From positions 1 to 26,795 of the forward strand of contig CBCXVS010000071.1 in NCBI GenBank assembly GCA_965178525.1: a DNA stretch of 26,795 bases, given 5' to 3'. The translations under genes and the position numbers were made by a program. The notes beneath the pieces are model-generated. The model ran no database searches. It saw only the letters and a list, made by a program, of their open reading frames with translations, and had not been told where the DNA came from. This DNA comes from CBCXVS01 sp965178525. Lineage in GTDB: Bacteria > Tectomicrobia > Entotheonellia > Entotheonellales > Entotheonellaceae. Of this stretch, positions 1 to 8,109 are shown piece by piece. Positions within the stretch are counted from its first letter, which is position 1. Every line of letters starts with the position of its first letter.

Positions 1-332
1 AGGTCAATTCGTTTCAGGCTTTTGAGTTTTTATTTCAACAAGTTGTCGCCGAATCACGGGAGGAACTTCGGTTTAGGGCCGCCGCAACGCGTCTCCACAT
101 AAGTCTGAGGCAACATCTTCACTCATGCAAAGTAAAAACGAATCATAGGTGGAAAAGCCTTGAGGAAGACGCCAAACGCGAAAACATCAAAGAATCTCGA
201 CGAAATCCCCACACAATCCTTATGTTTCTCACATGCAGGCATGATAAAATACCTCCCGGATTCTCTTATGGACATTCCTTGACTTTCTTCGAGATATGCC
301 TCCATGTTGGCCCACGATCAAGGAGAGACCTG
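1..332. other. Upstream region of the first exoprotein gene, no recognised gene
   Basis: No gene family was recognised on either strand. The reading frame of the exoprotein downstream happens to stay open from position 3, but the residues encoded before 333 look unlike a secreted protein's N terminus and match no family known to me. They could be the tail of an upstream gene or chance. A purine-rich ribosome-binding site (AGGAGAG, 321-327) lies just before the ATG at 333. Confidence 0.4.
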
Positions 333-2678
333 ATGCGTTGCGTGTCCTTGATAAGCTGGCTGTACCGTTGCCTTGCCTTATTCCTCCTGAGCGTCCTGGT
401 GTTGTGTACCGCTCTGTGCATGATTGGCGCCGCTCAAGTATTGACGAACATTACCCCTGATGGGACGCTCGGCACAGCCGTGACGCGGAGTGGTAACGTT
501 TACGACATCACAGGAGGAACACGACCGGGGAATGGGCCCAATTTGTTTCATAGTTTCGACCGCTTCAATGTGGGGACCGGCGATACCGCGCGCTTCAGTG
601 GCCCGGCCGGAATCGACCATATCCTGAGCCGGGTGACCGGCGGGTCGCAGTCGCGGATCGATGGGCAGCTGCAAGTGGGCATCGCGGGCGCCAATCTGTT
701 TTTGCTCAACCCGGCCGGGGTGCTGTTTGGCCCCAACGCCAAGCTAGACGTGCCCGGGTCCTTTCACGTCAGTACGGCGGATGTGGTGCGGTTGGCAGAT
801 GGGGGAAGGCTGGTCGCCGATGGCTCGGCTGCGAGTGTGCTCAGTGTCGCCGACCCGGTCGCCTTTGGGTTTCTGCGGGACAATCCCGCAGGAATTACTG
901 TTCAGGGGAGTATTCTCGAAGTCCCCGATGGGGAAAACCTGTCGATAGTGAGCGGGAATATTGAGATTGTAGGAGGTTCTCTCACTGCGCCGAGTAGCCA
1001 GATTCATCTCGCAAGTGTAGCGTCGTTAGGTGACGTGGTGGTCAACGCCACACGGCATGCTCCGCGACTTCAGATTGACTCAGTCGAACGCCTTGGAGAG
1101 ATCATACTGTCGCAAGGAGCTCTCATTAACGCCAGCGGGGGCAGTGGGGGTACAGTCGTCATCCGAGGTCGCCGTGTGATGATCGATGGCTCGCATGTGT
1201 CTGCCATTACTTTCGGAGCTGCAAACGGTGCCCCGATTGGGATTGATGTGGAAGTGTCTGGGGATGTTGTCTTGACGAATGCGGCATCGCTCTCGACCCT
1301 TACGTTCGGAGAGGGTAGTGCAGGGGACATACAGATAACTGCGGATAGTGTGGAAATCGCGAATGGCGCGCAACTTTTGAGTCAAACGCTTGGGTCGGGA
1401 CAGGGGGGCAGTGTGACGATCCGGGCCAGCGAGTCGCTCACCGTAACGGGCAACGGCGCGGATGGCTTCCCTAGCGCCATCTTGGCACAGACTCAGAGCT
1501 CGGGTTCAGGAGGCGATGTGCTGGTGGAAGCACCCGTGGCGACCCTCTCCGATGGCGGACTGATTTCTACGACTACGGGGGCGGCAGGCCAGGGCGGCAG
1601 TGTGACGATCCGGGCCAGCGAGTCGCTCACCGTGACGGGCAATGGCGCGAATGGCTTCCCTAGTGCTATCGCTGCACAGGCTCTGGGCTTGGATTCAGGA
1701 GGCGATGTGCTAGTAGAAGCACCTGTGGTGATTCTCTCCGATGGCGGGGTGATTAGTGCAAGCACGTTTGGGTCGGGCGACGGTGGAGGTGTGACAATTC
1801 GGGTGCGTGAGACCCTCACGGTCACGGGTTCTAATCCGGTTGATGACTCGCCTAGCGGCATCTCCGTGAGTACCTTTGGCCGTGGGAAGGGAGGGAATAT
1901 CACGGTCAGTGCCTATCAGGTTCAGCTCACCGAGGACGCCCAGATCGAAGCGAGAAGCACCGGAACTGGCAATGCCGGCGCTATTACCATAACCGCTTCG
2001 GATACGTTTAGGAGTGAGAATAGTACGGTGACTACAGAAACCACGCAAGCCAATGGAGGCGATATCCGCATTGCGGCTCAGGGCCTCATACAGCTTAGCA
2101 ATAGCCAAATCACCACGGCGGTGGGCAGCGGAGAAGGTGCGGGCGGCAACATCACGGTTGACGCCGCGTCCATCATTCTGCAAGACAGCCAAATCCGTGC
2201 CGATGCCTTTGGTGGCCCGGGGGGTAATATCCAAATCACAGCAGATGCGTTACTGGCCGACCCAGTCAGTCTGATCAGTTCCTCATCCGACCTAGGCATC
2301 GACGGTGAGGTCGATATTCAGGCCCCCATCGCCGCTCTCAGCGGCATCGTGACGCCGTTGGCGCCAGACTTTGCATCGGCCAGCGCGTTGCTGTCGAACC
2401 GGTGTGCGACGCGGCTGTGGGAAGGGAACGTGAGTAGTTTTGCGGTGGTCGGGCGCGACAGTGTGCCTGCGGCCCCTGATGGGCCGTTGCCCGGTCAGCT
2501 CTATCGGCCACGCTCGGCACCTAGGGCGCAAGCCGAGACCGGACAACAGCCGAAGGGGAAGCCAGCTGTACACCAGAAGGCGCTTCATATCGATACCACT
2601 AGGTATCTTCACGACACGCCTTGGCTGACTCTCGTTGTGACTCCCGTGACGCCAGGGCGCGATTGCACCAGGCCATGA
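333..2678 (+). CDS. Two-partner-secretion exoprotein with filamentous haemagglutinin N-terminal domain
   Basis: A secreted, probably surface-associated exoprotein of about 781 residues. ATG 333 is chosen because AGGAGAG sits five bases upstream and it gives a signal peptide (basic start, then a hydrophobic run to about residue 35 ending in GAA). Next comes the TPS domain (about 36-180), with the conserved GTRPGNGPNLFHSF and NLFLLNPAGVLFG stretches, the latter matching the NPNG(I/L) motif recognised by a TpsB transporter. The middle is Gly/Ser/Thr/Val-rich beta-helix repeat, including three copies of a 63-residue unit. The C terminus holds SNRC...W..SSFAVVGRDSVP, typical of cyanobacterial-type haemagglutinin-like proteins. 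No TpsB/ShlB pore gene lies in the window, so the exporter must be elsewhere. Export by two-partner secretion is known for the family. The binding target is unknown. A close paralogue lies at 21222-23755. Confidence 0.88.
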   Translation: MRCVSLISWLYRCLALFLLSVLVLCTALCMIGAAQVLTNITPDGTLGTAVTRSGNVYDITGGTRPGNGPNLFHSFDRFNVGTGDTARFSGPAGIDHILSRVTGGSQSRIDGQLQVGIAGANLFLLNPAGVLFGPNAKLDVPGSFHVSTADVVRLADGGRLVADGSAASVLSVADPVAFGFLRDNPAGITVQGSILEVPDGENLSIVSGNIEIVGGSLTAPSSQIHLASVASLGDVVVNATRHAPRLQIDSVERLGEIILSQGALINASGGSGGTVVIRGRRVMIDGSHVSAITFGAANGAPIGIDVEVSGDVVLTNAASLSTLTFGEGSAGDIQITADSVEIANGAQLLSQTLGSGQGGSVTIRASESLTVTGNGADGFPSAILAQTQSSGSGGDVLVEAPVATLSDGGLISTTTGAAGQGGSVTIRASESLTVTGNGANGFPSAIAAQALGLDSGGDVLVEAPVVILSDGGVISASTFGSGDGGGVTIRVRETLTVTGSNPVDDSPSGISVSTFGRGKGGNITVSAYQVQLTEDAQIEARSTGTGNAGAITITASDTFRSENSTVTTETTQANGGDIRIAAQGLIQLSNSQITTAVGSGEGAGGNITVDAASIILQDSQIRADAFGGPGGNIQITADALLADPVSLISSSSDLGIDGEVDIQAPIAALSGIVTPLAPDFASASALLSNRCATRLWEGNVSSFAVVGRDSVPAAPDGPLPGQLYRPRSAPRAQAETGQQPKGKPAVHQKALHIDTTRYLHDTPWLTLVVTPVTPGRDCTRP
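1411..1977 (+). repeat. Three tandem 189-bp coding repeats in the exoprotein
   Basis: Units begin at 1411, 1600 and 1789, exactly 189 bp (63 codons) apart. Each encodes V-T-I-R-(A/V)-x-E-(S/T)-L-T-V-T-G, then a P-S-(A/G)-I motif and a GGDVLVEAP-type strand. The first two units are nearly identical in DNA, which implies recent duplication or conversion. The third is diverged. The pattern fits successive turns of a right-handed beta-helix. Confidence 0.8.
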
Positions 2679-2761
2679 CCCGCATCATACCGTATTTGCA
2701 AGGTACCCGTCCCCGAGTCGTAGCAGGTTGATGACCGCGCATGCACTCCTGAGGCACGGAC

Positions 2762-2896
2762 TCAAGTTTCTGAGGGATGTCTCTGCATAAAAACCTCTGG
2801 GGTCAACGCGAGGACAGGGGATTCGGTGAAATCAGAAACATTGCGCGTGATGACGTAATCATATAGCAGAACGTTCAGATCGAGCATAATTTTCAT
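2762..2896 (-). pseudogene. PIN-domain toxin remnant with large internal deletion
   Basis: A 44-codon minus-strand frame starts at ATG 2896-2894, overlapping the stop of the upstream gene (ATGA). Its first 11 residues, MKIMLDLNVLL, match the N terminus of VapC-like PIN nucleases (MKILLDTNVxLD, with a catalytic Asp). They run directly into DYVITRNVSDF....VLALTPEVF, the typical PIN C terminus (DxxVTRNxxDF...V.TPxEF). The roughly 90 residues normally between these are absent and the frame is kept, so an in-frame deletion seems to have fused the two ends. The product would lack most of the active site and is unlikely to cut RNA. The overlap with the upstream gene resembles a toxin-antitoxin arrangement, but that gene does not look like a standard antitoxin. 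Confidence 0.72.
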
Positions 2897-3609
2897 TGAT
2901 GTTTCTTGAGCAACTGCTGGTAGTAGTCCGCTTGAGCATCAATGTCAGACGGCAACATGCCTGTCATTTTTTGTATGTCCGGATGCAGAGAGGCTTGCTG
3001 AGTAGCACGAGGCTCGGGTAGGGATTGCCAAGACCAAGAATGGCGCAACCGCAGCTCTGTGCCATCAGAACTATACTCATCCGTAGAAAAATCGTCGTCT
3101 GGCAGCCCATCGACGCGAACGTCAACGCGATGAAAAGTGTATCGCGTTTCAAGACCCGGATAGGACGGTGACAGCTGGATCTCATGACGCGCCTCATGGG
3201 TCGCGTCCACAATCTCAACCGCGCTTGGGTCCACGGCGAGTTCCTCTCGCAAACACCGTATCGCCGTGTCAACAGGACGCTCTCCCGGCTGCATCTTTTC
3301 CGCTGGCGGTATCTGGCGGGAGCGGATCAAGCCATCGCTGAATGCTTGCTGGGTCTCAATCAACGTCCGGCCGCCGTTCTGCACCATGACCTCGACCACG
3401 CCGCGTACAATGCGTTGCAGCGGATGTTCCTGCATGTGCGTTTCACCCTCGACAATCTCACGCCACAGATGGGCCACCGTTTTGGCCTTGTGCTGTCCCC
3501 ACTGTAAGGTGTCGACACCACCGGACGCCAGCATGGCCTCCAATTCCGCCTGATGGCGGAGATGTCTAACGCAGCCCTGCTGCTCATGCGATGTATGCTG
3601 GTTCTCCAT
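2893..3609 (-). CDS. Protein with degenerate Nudix-like box
   Basis: A 238-residue protein. ATG 3609 is preferred over longer frames because AGGGGAG lies nine bases upstream; starts further upstream lie toward the divergent carboxylase gene. Around residues 107-130, EKMQPGERPVDTAIRCLREEL aligns with the Nudix box Gx5Ex7RExxEE: the first Glu, the Arg and the EE pair are present, but the leading Gly is Glu and the RE Glu is Cys. A beta-rich segment follows (ETRYTFHRVDVRVDGLP). Nudix enzymes hydrolyse nucleoside diphosphate-linked compounds. With these substitutions activity is uncertain and the protein may be a non-catalytic relative. The N-terminal 100 residues are helical and match nothing I recognise. 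It diverges from the carboxyltransferase gene across a gap of about 190 bp. Confidence 0.6.
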   Translation of the reverse strand: MENQHTSHEQQGCVRHLRHQAELEAMLASGGVDTLQWGQHKAKTVAHLWREIVEGETHMQEHPLQRIVRGVVEVMVQNGGRTLIETQQAFSDGLIRSRQIPPAEKMQPGERPVDTAIRCLREELAVDPSAVEIVDATHEARHEIQLSPSYPGLETRYTFHRVDVRVDGLPDDDFSTDEYSSDGTELRLRHSWSWQSLPEPRATQQASLHPDIQKMTGMLPSDIDAQADYYQQLLKKHQ

Positions 3610-3796
3610 GGGTATCGGGCTCCCCTGTCGTGTGTTTCCCGCAAGACTTTTTGCCTGCAATGATAGCCTGTTGCCGTCTCTCGTGCAGCATTGGAACACC
3701 AAACGTTTCCTCGTTGGGTCGTTCGTCGTATACTGCACCTTGCCGAGATGCGATGGTAGAGAGAAACGCTGTCAAGAAAAGAGGAACGATTGCCCT

Positions 3797-5332
3797 ATGG
3801 CCTTTGATCACATGCTGCAGGAGTTGCAAGCGCGACGCGATCACGCACTGGCAATAGGCGGGCGGGAAAAGCTTGCCAAACGGCGCGCCGAAGGCGATTT
3901 AAACGCCCGCGAACGCCTTGAATATTTACTGGATGCCGGGAGCTTTGTCGAAACGGGCCTCTTGGCCACATCGGTGCATCAAGAGGTGCGGCACAAAACC
4001 CCGGCCGATGGCAAAATCGCTGGCGTTGGCCGCATCGGCGGCCGGCCCGTGGCCCTGGTCTCCAACGATTTTACCACGCTAGGCGCGTCCAGCAGCGTGG
4101 TCAATATGAAGAAAATTCGGCACATGAAAAAGATTTCGACCGAGCGCGGCATGCCGTTGATTCTGTTGGGAGAATCCTCCGGGGCGCGCATGCCGGACCG
4201 CATGGGCGCCAGTGGCCGCGCTACCATGGGCCAGGATCCAACGGAATACCGGCGGTTGCGGGAAGCGCCGATGGTCTCGGCCCTGCTTGGCAAATGCTAT
4301 GGCTCTTCCACCTGGTATTCGTGCATGTCGGATTTTGCCGTGATGCGCCAGGGGGCTGTGATGGCGGTGGCCAGCTCGCGCGTGACCGCCACGGCGATCA
4401 ATCAGTCAGTGGACCCGGAAGCGTTGGGCGGGTGGAAGTTGCATGCCGAAACCACCGGCCTGATCGATGCCGTGGTGGCGTCGGACGAGGAAGCCCTACA
4501 GGTCATCAAAACCTACCTGAGCTATCTGCCCAGCCATTGTATGGAAGCCCCGCCCGAGCATCCTGTCCTGGCGGAGCCGGAAGTGAGTCGCCAGGATATC
4601 CTGGACCTGCTGCCTGAGAACCGCAAGCGAGTCTACGATGTGCGGGACATCATCAAGGCGATCGTTGACCCAGACAGCCTGTTTGAGCTGAAGCCGGATT
4701 TTGGCACCTCGCTCGTCACGATGTTCGCCCGCCTGGCTGGCAAAAGCCTTGGTATTATTGCGAATAACCCGAAGTTTAAAGGCGGTGCGATCGATGTGGA
4801 CGCGATGCGCAAAGCCACGAGTTTTCTGGTGCAGTGCGACTCGTATAACATCCCGTTGCTTTTTCTGGTGGATCAACCAGGGTTTTTGATTGGCATCGCC
4901 GGCGAGCGGCAAGCCGCCCCTGGAAAAATTATCAACTGGATGAATGCGCTGAGCCTGGTGACGGTGCCGAAGATTGCGGTGATTATGCGCAAGGATTACG
5001 GCCAGGCGTATCTGAATATGGGGGGCGGCCAAAACTCGGATGCCGTCCTGTTGTGGCCCACGGCAGACCTGGGTTTTATGGACCCGGAAGTCGGCGTCAG
5101 CGTCCTGCACAATCTGAAGAAAGAGGATGACCCGGCGCGTTTTGAGAGGCTCCGGGAGGAGCTGGAGCGTGATACGTCCGCATGGGAGCTGGCGGCCCCG
5201 TATGAGGAGCACCTCGTCATTGATCCTCGAGAGACGCGGCCGGTGTTGATCGATTTGTTCGAGACGTATCGCTTACGGATGAGCCATGGGGTCGGGCAGC
5301 ATCTGCTGCGGGCCTGGCCGACGAGTTATTGA
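3797..5332 (+). CDS. Acyl-CoA carboxylase, carboxyltransferase (beta) subunit
   Basis: A 511-residue protein of normal length for the PccB/MmdA/AccD5 family, which moves carboxyl groups between biotin and an acyl-CoA (propionyl-, methylcrotonyl- or glutaconyl-type). ATG 3797 gives the usual start and has GAGGAA upstream; the frame extends further upstream, but that part is unlike the family. Visible are ARERLEYLLDAGSF (about 37-50), the N-terminal oxyanion segment LGESSGARMPDRMG (124-137), GGWKLHAETTGLID (211-224) for the acyl-CoA site, and in the second half NNPKFKGGAIDVDAMRKA (323-340), LVDQPGFLIG (358-367) and the Gly-rich GGGQNSD (409-415). No biotin carboxylase or biotin carrier gene is in the window, so partners are elsewhere or it works as a decarboxylase-type subunit. 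The exact substrate cannot be told. Confidence 0.9.
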   Translation: MAFDHMLQELQARRDHALAIGGREKLAKRRAEGDLNARERLEYLLDAGSFVETGLLATSVHQEVRHKTPADGKIAGVGRIGGRPVALVSNDFTTLGASSSVVNMKKIRHMKKISTERGMPLILLGESSGARMPDRMGASGRATMGQDPTEYRRLREAPMVSALLGKCYGSSTWYSCMSDFAVMRQGAVMAVASSRVTATAINQSVDPEALGGWKLHAETTGLIDAVVASDEEALQVIKTYLSYLPSHCMEAPPEHPVLAEPEVSRQDILDLLPENRKRVYDVRDIIKAIVDPDSLFELKPDFGTSLVTMFARLAGKSLGIIANNPKFKGGAIDVDAMRKATSFLVQCDSYNIPLLFLVDQPGFLIGIAGERQAAPGKIINWMNALSLVTVPKIAVIMRKDYGQAYLNMGGGQNSDAVLLWPTADLGFMDPEVGVSVLHNLKKEDDPARFERLREELERDTSAWELAAPYEEHLVIDPRETRPVLIDLFETYRLRMSHGVGQHLLRAWPTSY

Positions 5333-5342
5333 GGACTGAGGG

Positions 5343-6749
5343 ATGAGGACGGCGTTTGAGAACTTATTCTACCCCAAGTCGATAGCTGTTGTGGGCGCCA
5401 GTCCCAATCTGCGCCATTTGGGATCGCGGCAGCTGAAATTGCTGCAGGCGTTCGGCTGCCCTGGCCATTTGTACGCAGTCAACCCACGGGCGGAAAGCAG
5501 TTTTGGCGTTCCGGGCTACCGGCGCGTCCGGGATATTCCCGGGCCGGTCGATTTCGCTATGACTGTGGTGCCGGCACACGCGGTGGTCGATGTGGTCGCC
5601 GATTGTGTGGCCAAAGCGGTACCGGTGGCGCAGATTCTCACGGGCGGCTTCGGCGAAAGCGGCGATGCGGGCAAGCGCATGGAACAGGCCATGGGGCAAA
5701 CTGCCGCCGGCCACACGCGCCTCGTGGGGCCCAACTGCATGGGTGTGTATTCCGCCGCGGGCGGCTTGACCTTTGTGGCGACAGCAGAACGGGCCGGGGG
5801 GAGCGTCTCCATCGGGTCGCACAGCGGCGGGTTGAGTATCGACATGATTTTGCAAGCCAAGGCCCGTGGCTTGGCCCTGAACAAAGTGGTCTCGATGGGA
5901 AATTGTATCGATTTAGACCCGGTCGACTTTCTGCAGTACTTTGGCGCCGACCCGGAGACGGAGGTCATCGGGTTTTATCTGGAAGGTGTGCAACGTGGCC
6001 GGGCCTTTTTCAACGCGCTTCAAGAGGTCGCCACACAGAAACCGGTCGTGGTGCTCAAAGGCGGCCGCACCCGGCTGGGCGCTCAGTCCGTCGCCTCGCA
6101 CACGAATGCGTTGGCCGGAGATTATGTGATCTGGCAAGCCGCCGTGGCGCAAGCCGGCACCATCATGGTCGAAACGGTTGATGACCTTTTAGCCACGCTC
6201 ACCGCCTTGCAGCCGCACATCCCGCGTCCTCGCGGCCGTGGTGTGGCCTTGGTGGGCAACGGCGGGGGCGCCACGGTGCTATCAACGGATGTGCTGGAGG
6301 AAAAGGGATTGACCCTGGTGCCGTTGCGGGCCAGCAGCCGGGCGGCGCTTGCCGACATTGCCATGCCCTCCGAGGCGACGGTGGGCAACCCAACGGATAT
6401 CCCGATCGGCGCCTTGAACACAAGCGGTGGCGAAGCGCTCGGACGGGTTATGCATGGCCTGCTCCAGGATGCGGAGGTGCATGGGCTCGTGGTGCATTTC
6501 AACCTTGCCGCTTTTATCAATTATGACAATCGCCACGATATTGCCGACGGCGTGTCAGCGGCGCTGCGATCGGTGGCCGGCAGTTCCAAACCGCTCTACA
6601 TCGCCCTGCGAGCCACGCCGGAGCCGAGCCTCGAGGCCTTGCGCGCCAGCATTCTTGCCACCACACGCGAGATTGGCCTGCTGTGTTTCCAGTCCGCACA
6701 GGAGGCGGTCACAACGCTTGCGGCGGTGTGCGAAGTGTCGGGTAGGTAA
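5343..6749 (+). CDS. CoA-binding acyl-CoA synthetase (NDP-forming) alpha subunit
   Basis: A 468-residue protein resembling the alpha subunit of ADP-forming acetyl/acyl-CoA synthetase, which interconverts acyl-CoA plus ADP plus phosphate with acid plus ATP plus CoA. A CoA-binding Rossmann domain (about 8-135) has SIAVVGASPN at 13-22 and GPNCMGV at 129-135. It is followed by the succinyl-CoA-ligase-like domain with SIGSHSGGLS (156-165) and SHTNALAGD (252-260). His252 occupies the place of the phosphorylated His in this family. The C-terminal third is the flavodoxin-like ligase domain. The ATP-grasp beta subunit is absent here, either encoded elsewhere or missing. It starts 10 bases after the carboxyltransferase stop, so the two are almost surely co-transcribed and may act on the same CoA ester. 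Confidence 0.85.
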   Translation: MRTAFENLFYPKSIAVVGASPNLRHLGSRQLKLLQAFGCPGHLYAVNPRAESSFGVPGYRRVRDIPGPVDFAMTVVPAHAVVDVVADCVAKAVPVAQILTGGFGESGDAGKRMEQAMGQTAAGHTRLVGPNCMGVYSAAGGLTFVATAERAGGSVSIGSHSGGLSIDMILQAKARGLALNKVVSMGNCIDLDPVDFLQYFGADPETEVIGFYLEGVQRGRAFFNALQEVATQKPVVVLKGGRTRLGAQSVASHTNALAGDYVIWQAAVAQAGTIMVETVDDLLATLTALQPHIPRPRGRGVALVGNGGGATVLSTDVLEEKGLTLVPLRASSRAALADIAMPSEATVGNPTDIPIGALNTSGGEALGRVMHGLLQDAEVHGLVVHFNLAAFINYDNRHDIADGVSAALRSVAGSSKPLYIALRATPEPSLEALRASILATTREIGLLCFQSAQEAVTTLAAVCEVSGR

Positions 6750-6774
6750 AAGATATCGACGAAGTAACGATTCA

Positions 6775-6890
6775 TGTCTACCGTTTCGGCAAGCCGTAGA
6801 CATAGTGATCGACTATCATCATGATTGGGTTGCGTGCCGTTTTCTTCCATACTATCGTACAAAGCTCTATCTTTTTTGAAACGGTAGACA
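6775..6890. repeat. 116-bp element bounded by perfect 13-bp inverted repeats
   Basis: TGTCTACCGTTTC at 6775-6787 is the exact reverse complement of 6878-6890. The left arm also has a near copy of its end in inverted form just inside (GCCGTAGAC, 6793-6801), so it can fold locally. The interior is more AT-rich than its surroundings and holds no gene. It fills the gap between the acyl-CoA synthetase and Uma2 genes. It could be a MITE-like element or a large transcription-end structure. No clear target duplication is visible. Confidence 0.5.
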
Positions 6891-6930
6891 GAAAGGATGG
6901 AAAACGGCAGCGCAAAGATGGGAGACCGCT

Positions 6931-7512
6931 ATGGTGAGCAACAGCGCTAGTGCTACTGACAATCAGGGCGCGAGCCCGTCACAGGATGATGATGTCCTAT
7001 ACGAGGTTGTGGATGACCAGGTGGTGGAGTTAGTTCCGATGGGAGCCTATGAAGTCTGGATTGCCACCTTGCTGGTTGCGCGTCTTGCCACCTGTGTTAG
7101 GCAGCATCAACTGGGTCGCGCGGTGCAGGAAATGTTGTTTGACCTGACCGCGACGGTCGGGCGAAAACGGCGCCCGGATGTGGCATTCGTGTCGTTTGCG
7201 CGTTGGCCGAAACAGCGGCGTATTCCGCGCACCGAGGCGTGGGACGTGGTGCCTAATCTGGCTGTGGAAGTGGTCAGCCGCACGGACCGCGTTGACAACA
7301 TGGTGGACAAAGTCTCGGAGTATTTTCATGCGGGCGTGGAACGGGTTTGGGTTGTCTTGCCCTCTCAAGCGTACGTCTATGTGTACGAATCCCCTACTCG
7401 TGTACAGATCTTGAGCCGCACGGATGAGCTGTGCGGCGCACCGATCTTGCCGCAGTTCCAGATGTCATTAGCTGAATTGTTCGATGACGCCGAAGCCGTC
7501 GAAGGGCAATGA
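6931..7512 (+). CDS. Uma2-family (DUF820) PD-(D/E)xK endonuclease
   Basis: A 193-residue protein of normal length for the Uma2 family, restriction-endonuclease-fold proteins abundant in cyanobacteria and Entotheonella, with proposed but poorly defined DNA-cleaving roles. The core is visible: LYEVVDDQVVELVPMGAYE near the start, RKRRPDVAFVS with Asp83, PNLAVEVVSRTDR with Glu113, then KVSEYFHAGVERVWVVLP with Lys127, and the terminal MSLAELFDD. The catalytic set looks intact. GGGAGA lies upstream of ATG 6931. It is followed by a small gene and an HNH nuclease on the same strand. Confidence 0.85.
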   Translation: MVSNSASATDNQGASPSQDDDVLYEVVDDQVVELVPMGAYEVWIATLLVARLATCVRQHQLGRAVQEMLFDLTATVGRKRRPDVAFVSFARWPKQRRIPRTEAWDVVPNLAVEVVSRTDRVDNMVDKVSEYFHAGVERVWVVLPSQAYVYVYESPTRVQILSRTDELCGAPILPQFQMSLAELFDDAEAVEGQ

Positions 7513-7579
7513 AAAACAAAGGAAAGGGAGACCTCTGGTGTCGCCTTCCTCATCGTAACCGAACAAAACGGATGGAACT

Positions 7580-7831
7580 ATGTCAGTTGGTCTGCAGCCT
7601 TCTAGTCTTTTAGCTGAACATCTCCGGATCGAGCGCCAGGAGGGTCTCACCTTGTTTAAATTTGCGCCTGCCGCCCAAGAGCGGTTGGAAGCTCTCCTCA
7701 ACCGCTATAAGGACCTAGGACTCACCTCCGATGAGCAGACCGAACTCGATGCCCTGGCTGAACTCGATCGGATATTTACCTATATCAATGCTCAGCTGGC
7801 TCTGGCCTCTGGGAATACGCCTGAGCCATGA
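7580..7831 (+). CDS. Small helical protein paired with HNH nuclease
   Basis: An 83-residue acidic, helix-rich protein. Visible are a short N-terminal segment, LTLFKFAPAAQERLEALLNR, then LTSDEQTELDALAELDRIFTYINAQLA. From memory, short proteins of this type often sit directly before small HNH endonuclease genes in cyanobacteria, and here its TGA overlaps the HNH ATG (ATGA, 7828-7831), implying translational coupling. An inhibitory or accessory role for the nuclease is plausible, but no function is established. A weak ribosome site (GGATGGA) precedes the ATG. Confidence 0.65.
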   Translation: MSVGLQPSSLLAEHLRIERQEGLTLFKFAPAAQERLEALLNRYKDLGLTSDEQTELDALAELDRIFTYINAQLALASGNTPEP

Positions 7832-8109
7832 GTGTCCCTGGTGCCGTCCGGCACGCCGTCCGCGAACGGGCCAAGGGACGATGCGAGTATTGCCACTCTC
7901 CGGAATGGGTCTGTGCAGCTCGCTTCACCTTGGACCATCTCGTTCCTCAGTCGTTTGGGGGAACGGATGAACCCCACAACCTGGCGTTGGCGTGTCGTCG
8001 ATGCAATGAACGTCGTTACAACTTCACAACGGGTATAGACCCAGCTACTCACCAGGAAGTACCATTGTTTCATCCGGTGCAGCAGGTATGGGCCGAGCAC
8101 TTTGTGTAG
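7828..8109 (+). CDS. HNH endonuclease, cut short by an in-frame TAG
   Basis: The reading frame gives 93 residues: CEYC (about 19-22), then FTLDHLVPQSFGGTDEPHNLALACRRCN, the HNH core with D-H, N and a second CxxC zinc pair. Relatives continue after (W)AEHF with a strand and a TPTGRATV-(x)-L-x-(L/M)-N motif. Here the frame meets TAG at 8107-8109 and exactly that continuation follows in the same frame (TPEGQW..ARTPTGRATVERLDLN). The TAG therefore interrupts the family's usual body, perhaps from a TGG Trp codon. The nuclease core lies entirely before the TAG, so a short product could still fold. Either the gene is decaying or the TAG is read through. Confidence 0.75.
   Translation: MSVPGAVRHAVRERAKGRCEYCHSPEWVCAARFTLDHLVPQSFGGTDEPHNLALACRRCNERRYNFTTGIDPATHQEVPLFHPVQQVWAEHFV

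Noticed and set aside
123..305. 60-codon minus-strand frame before the first exoprotein
   Set aside because: No family resemblance or ribosome site was seen, and it overlaps the likely leader of the exoprotein gene.
1411..1977. Regular repeats that might suggest a CRISPR array
   Set aside because: The units are 189 bp, in frame, and encode beta-helix turns; there are no short repeats with unique spacers.
4496..5212. Minus-strand open frame of 238 codons
   Set aside because: It is antisense to the conserved second half of the carboxyltransferase gene.
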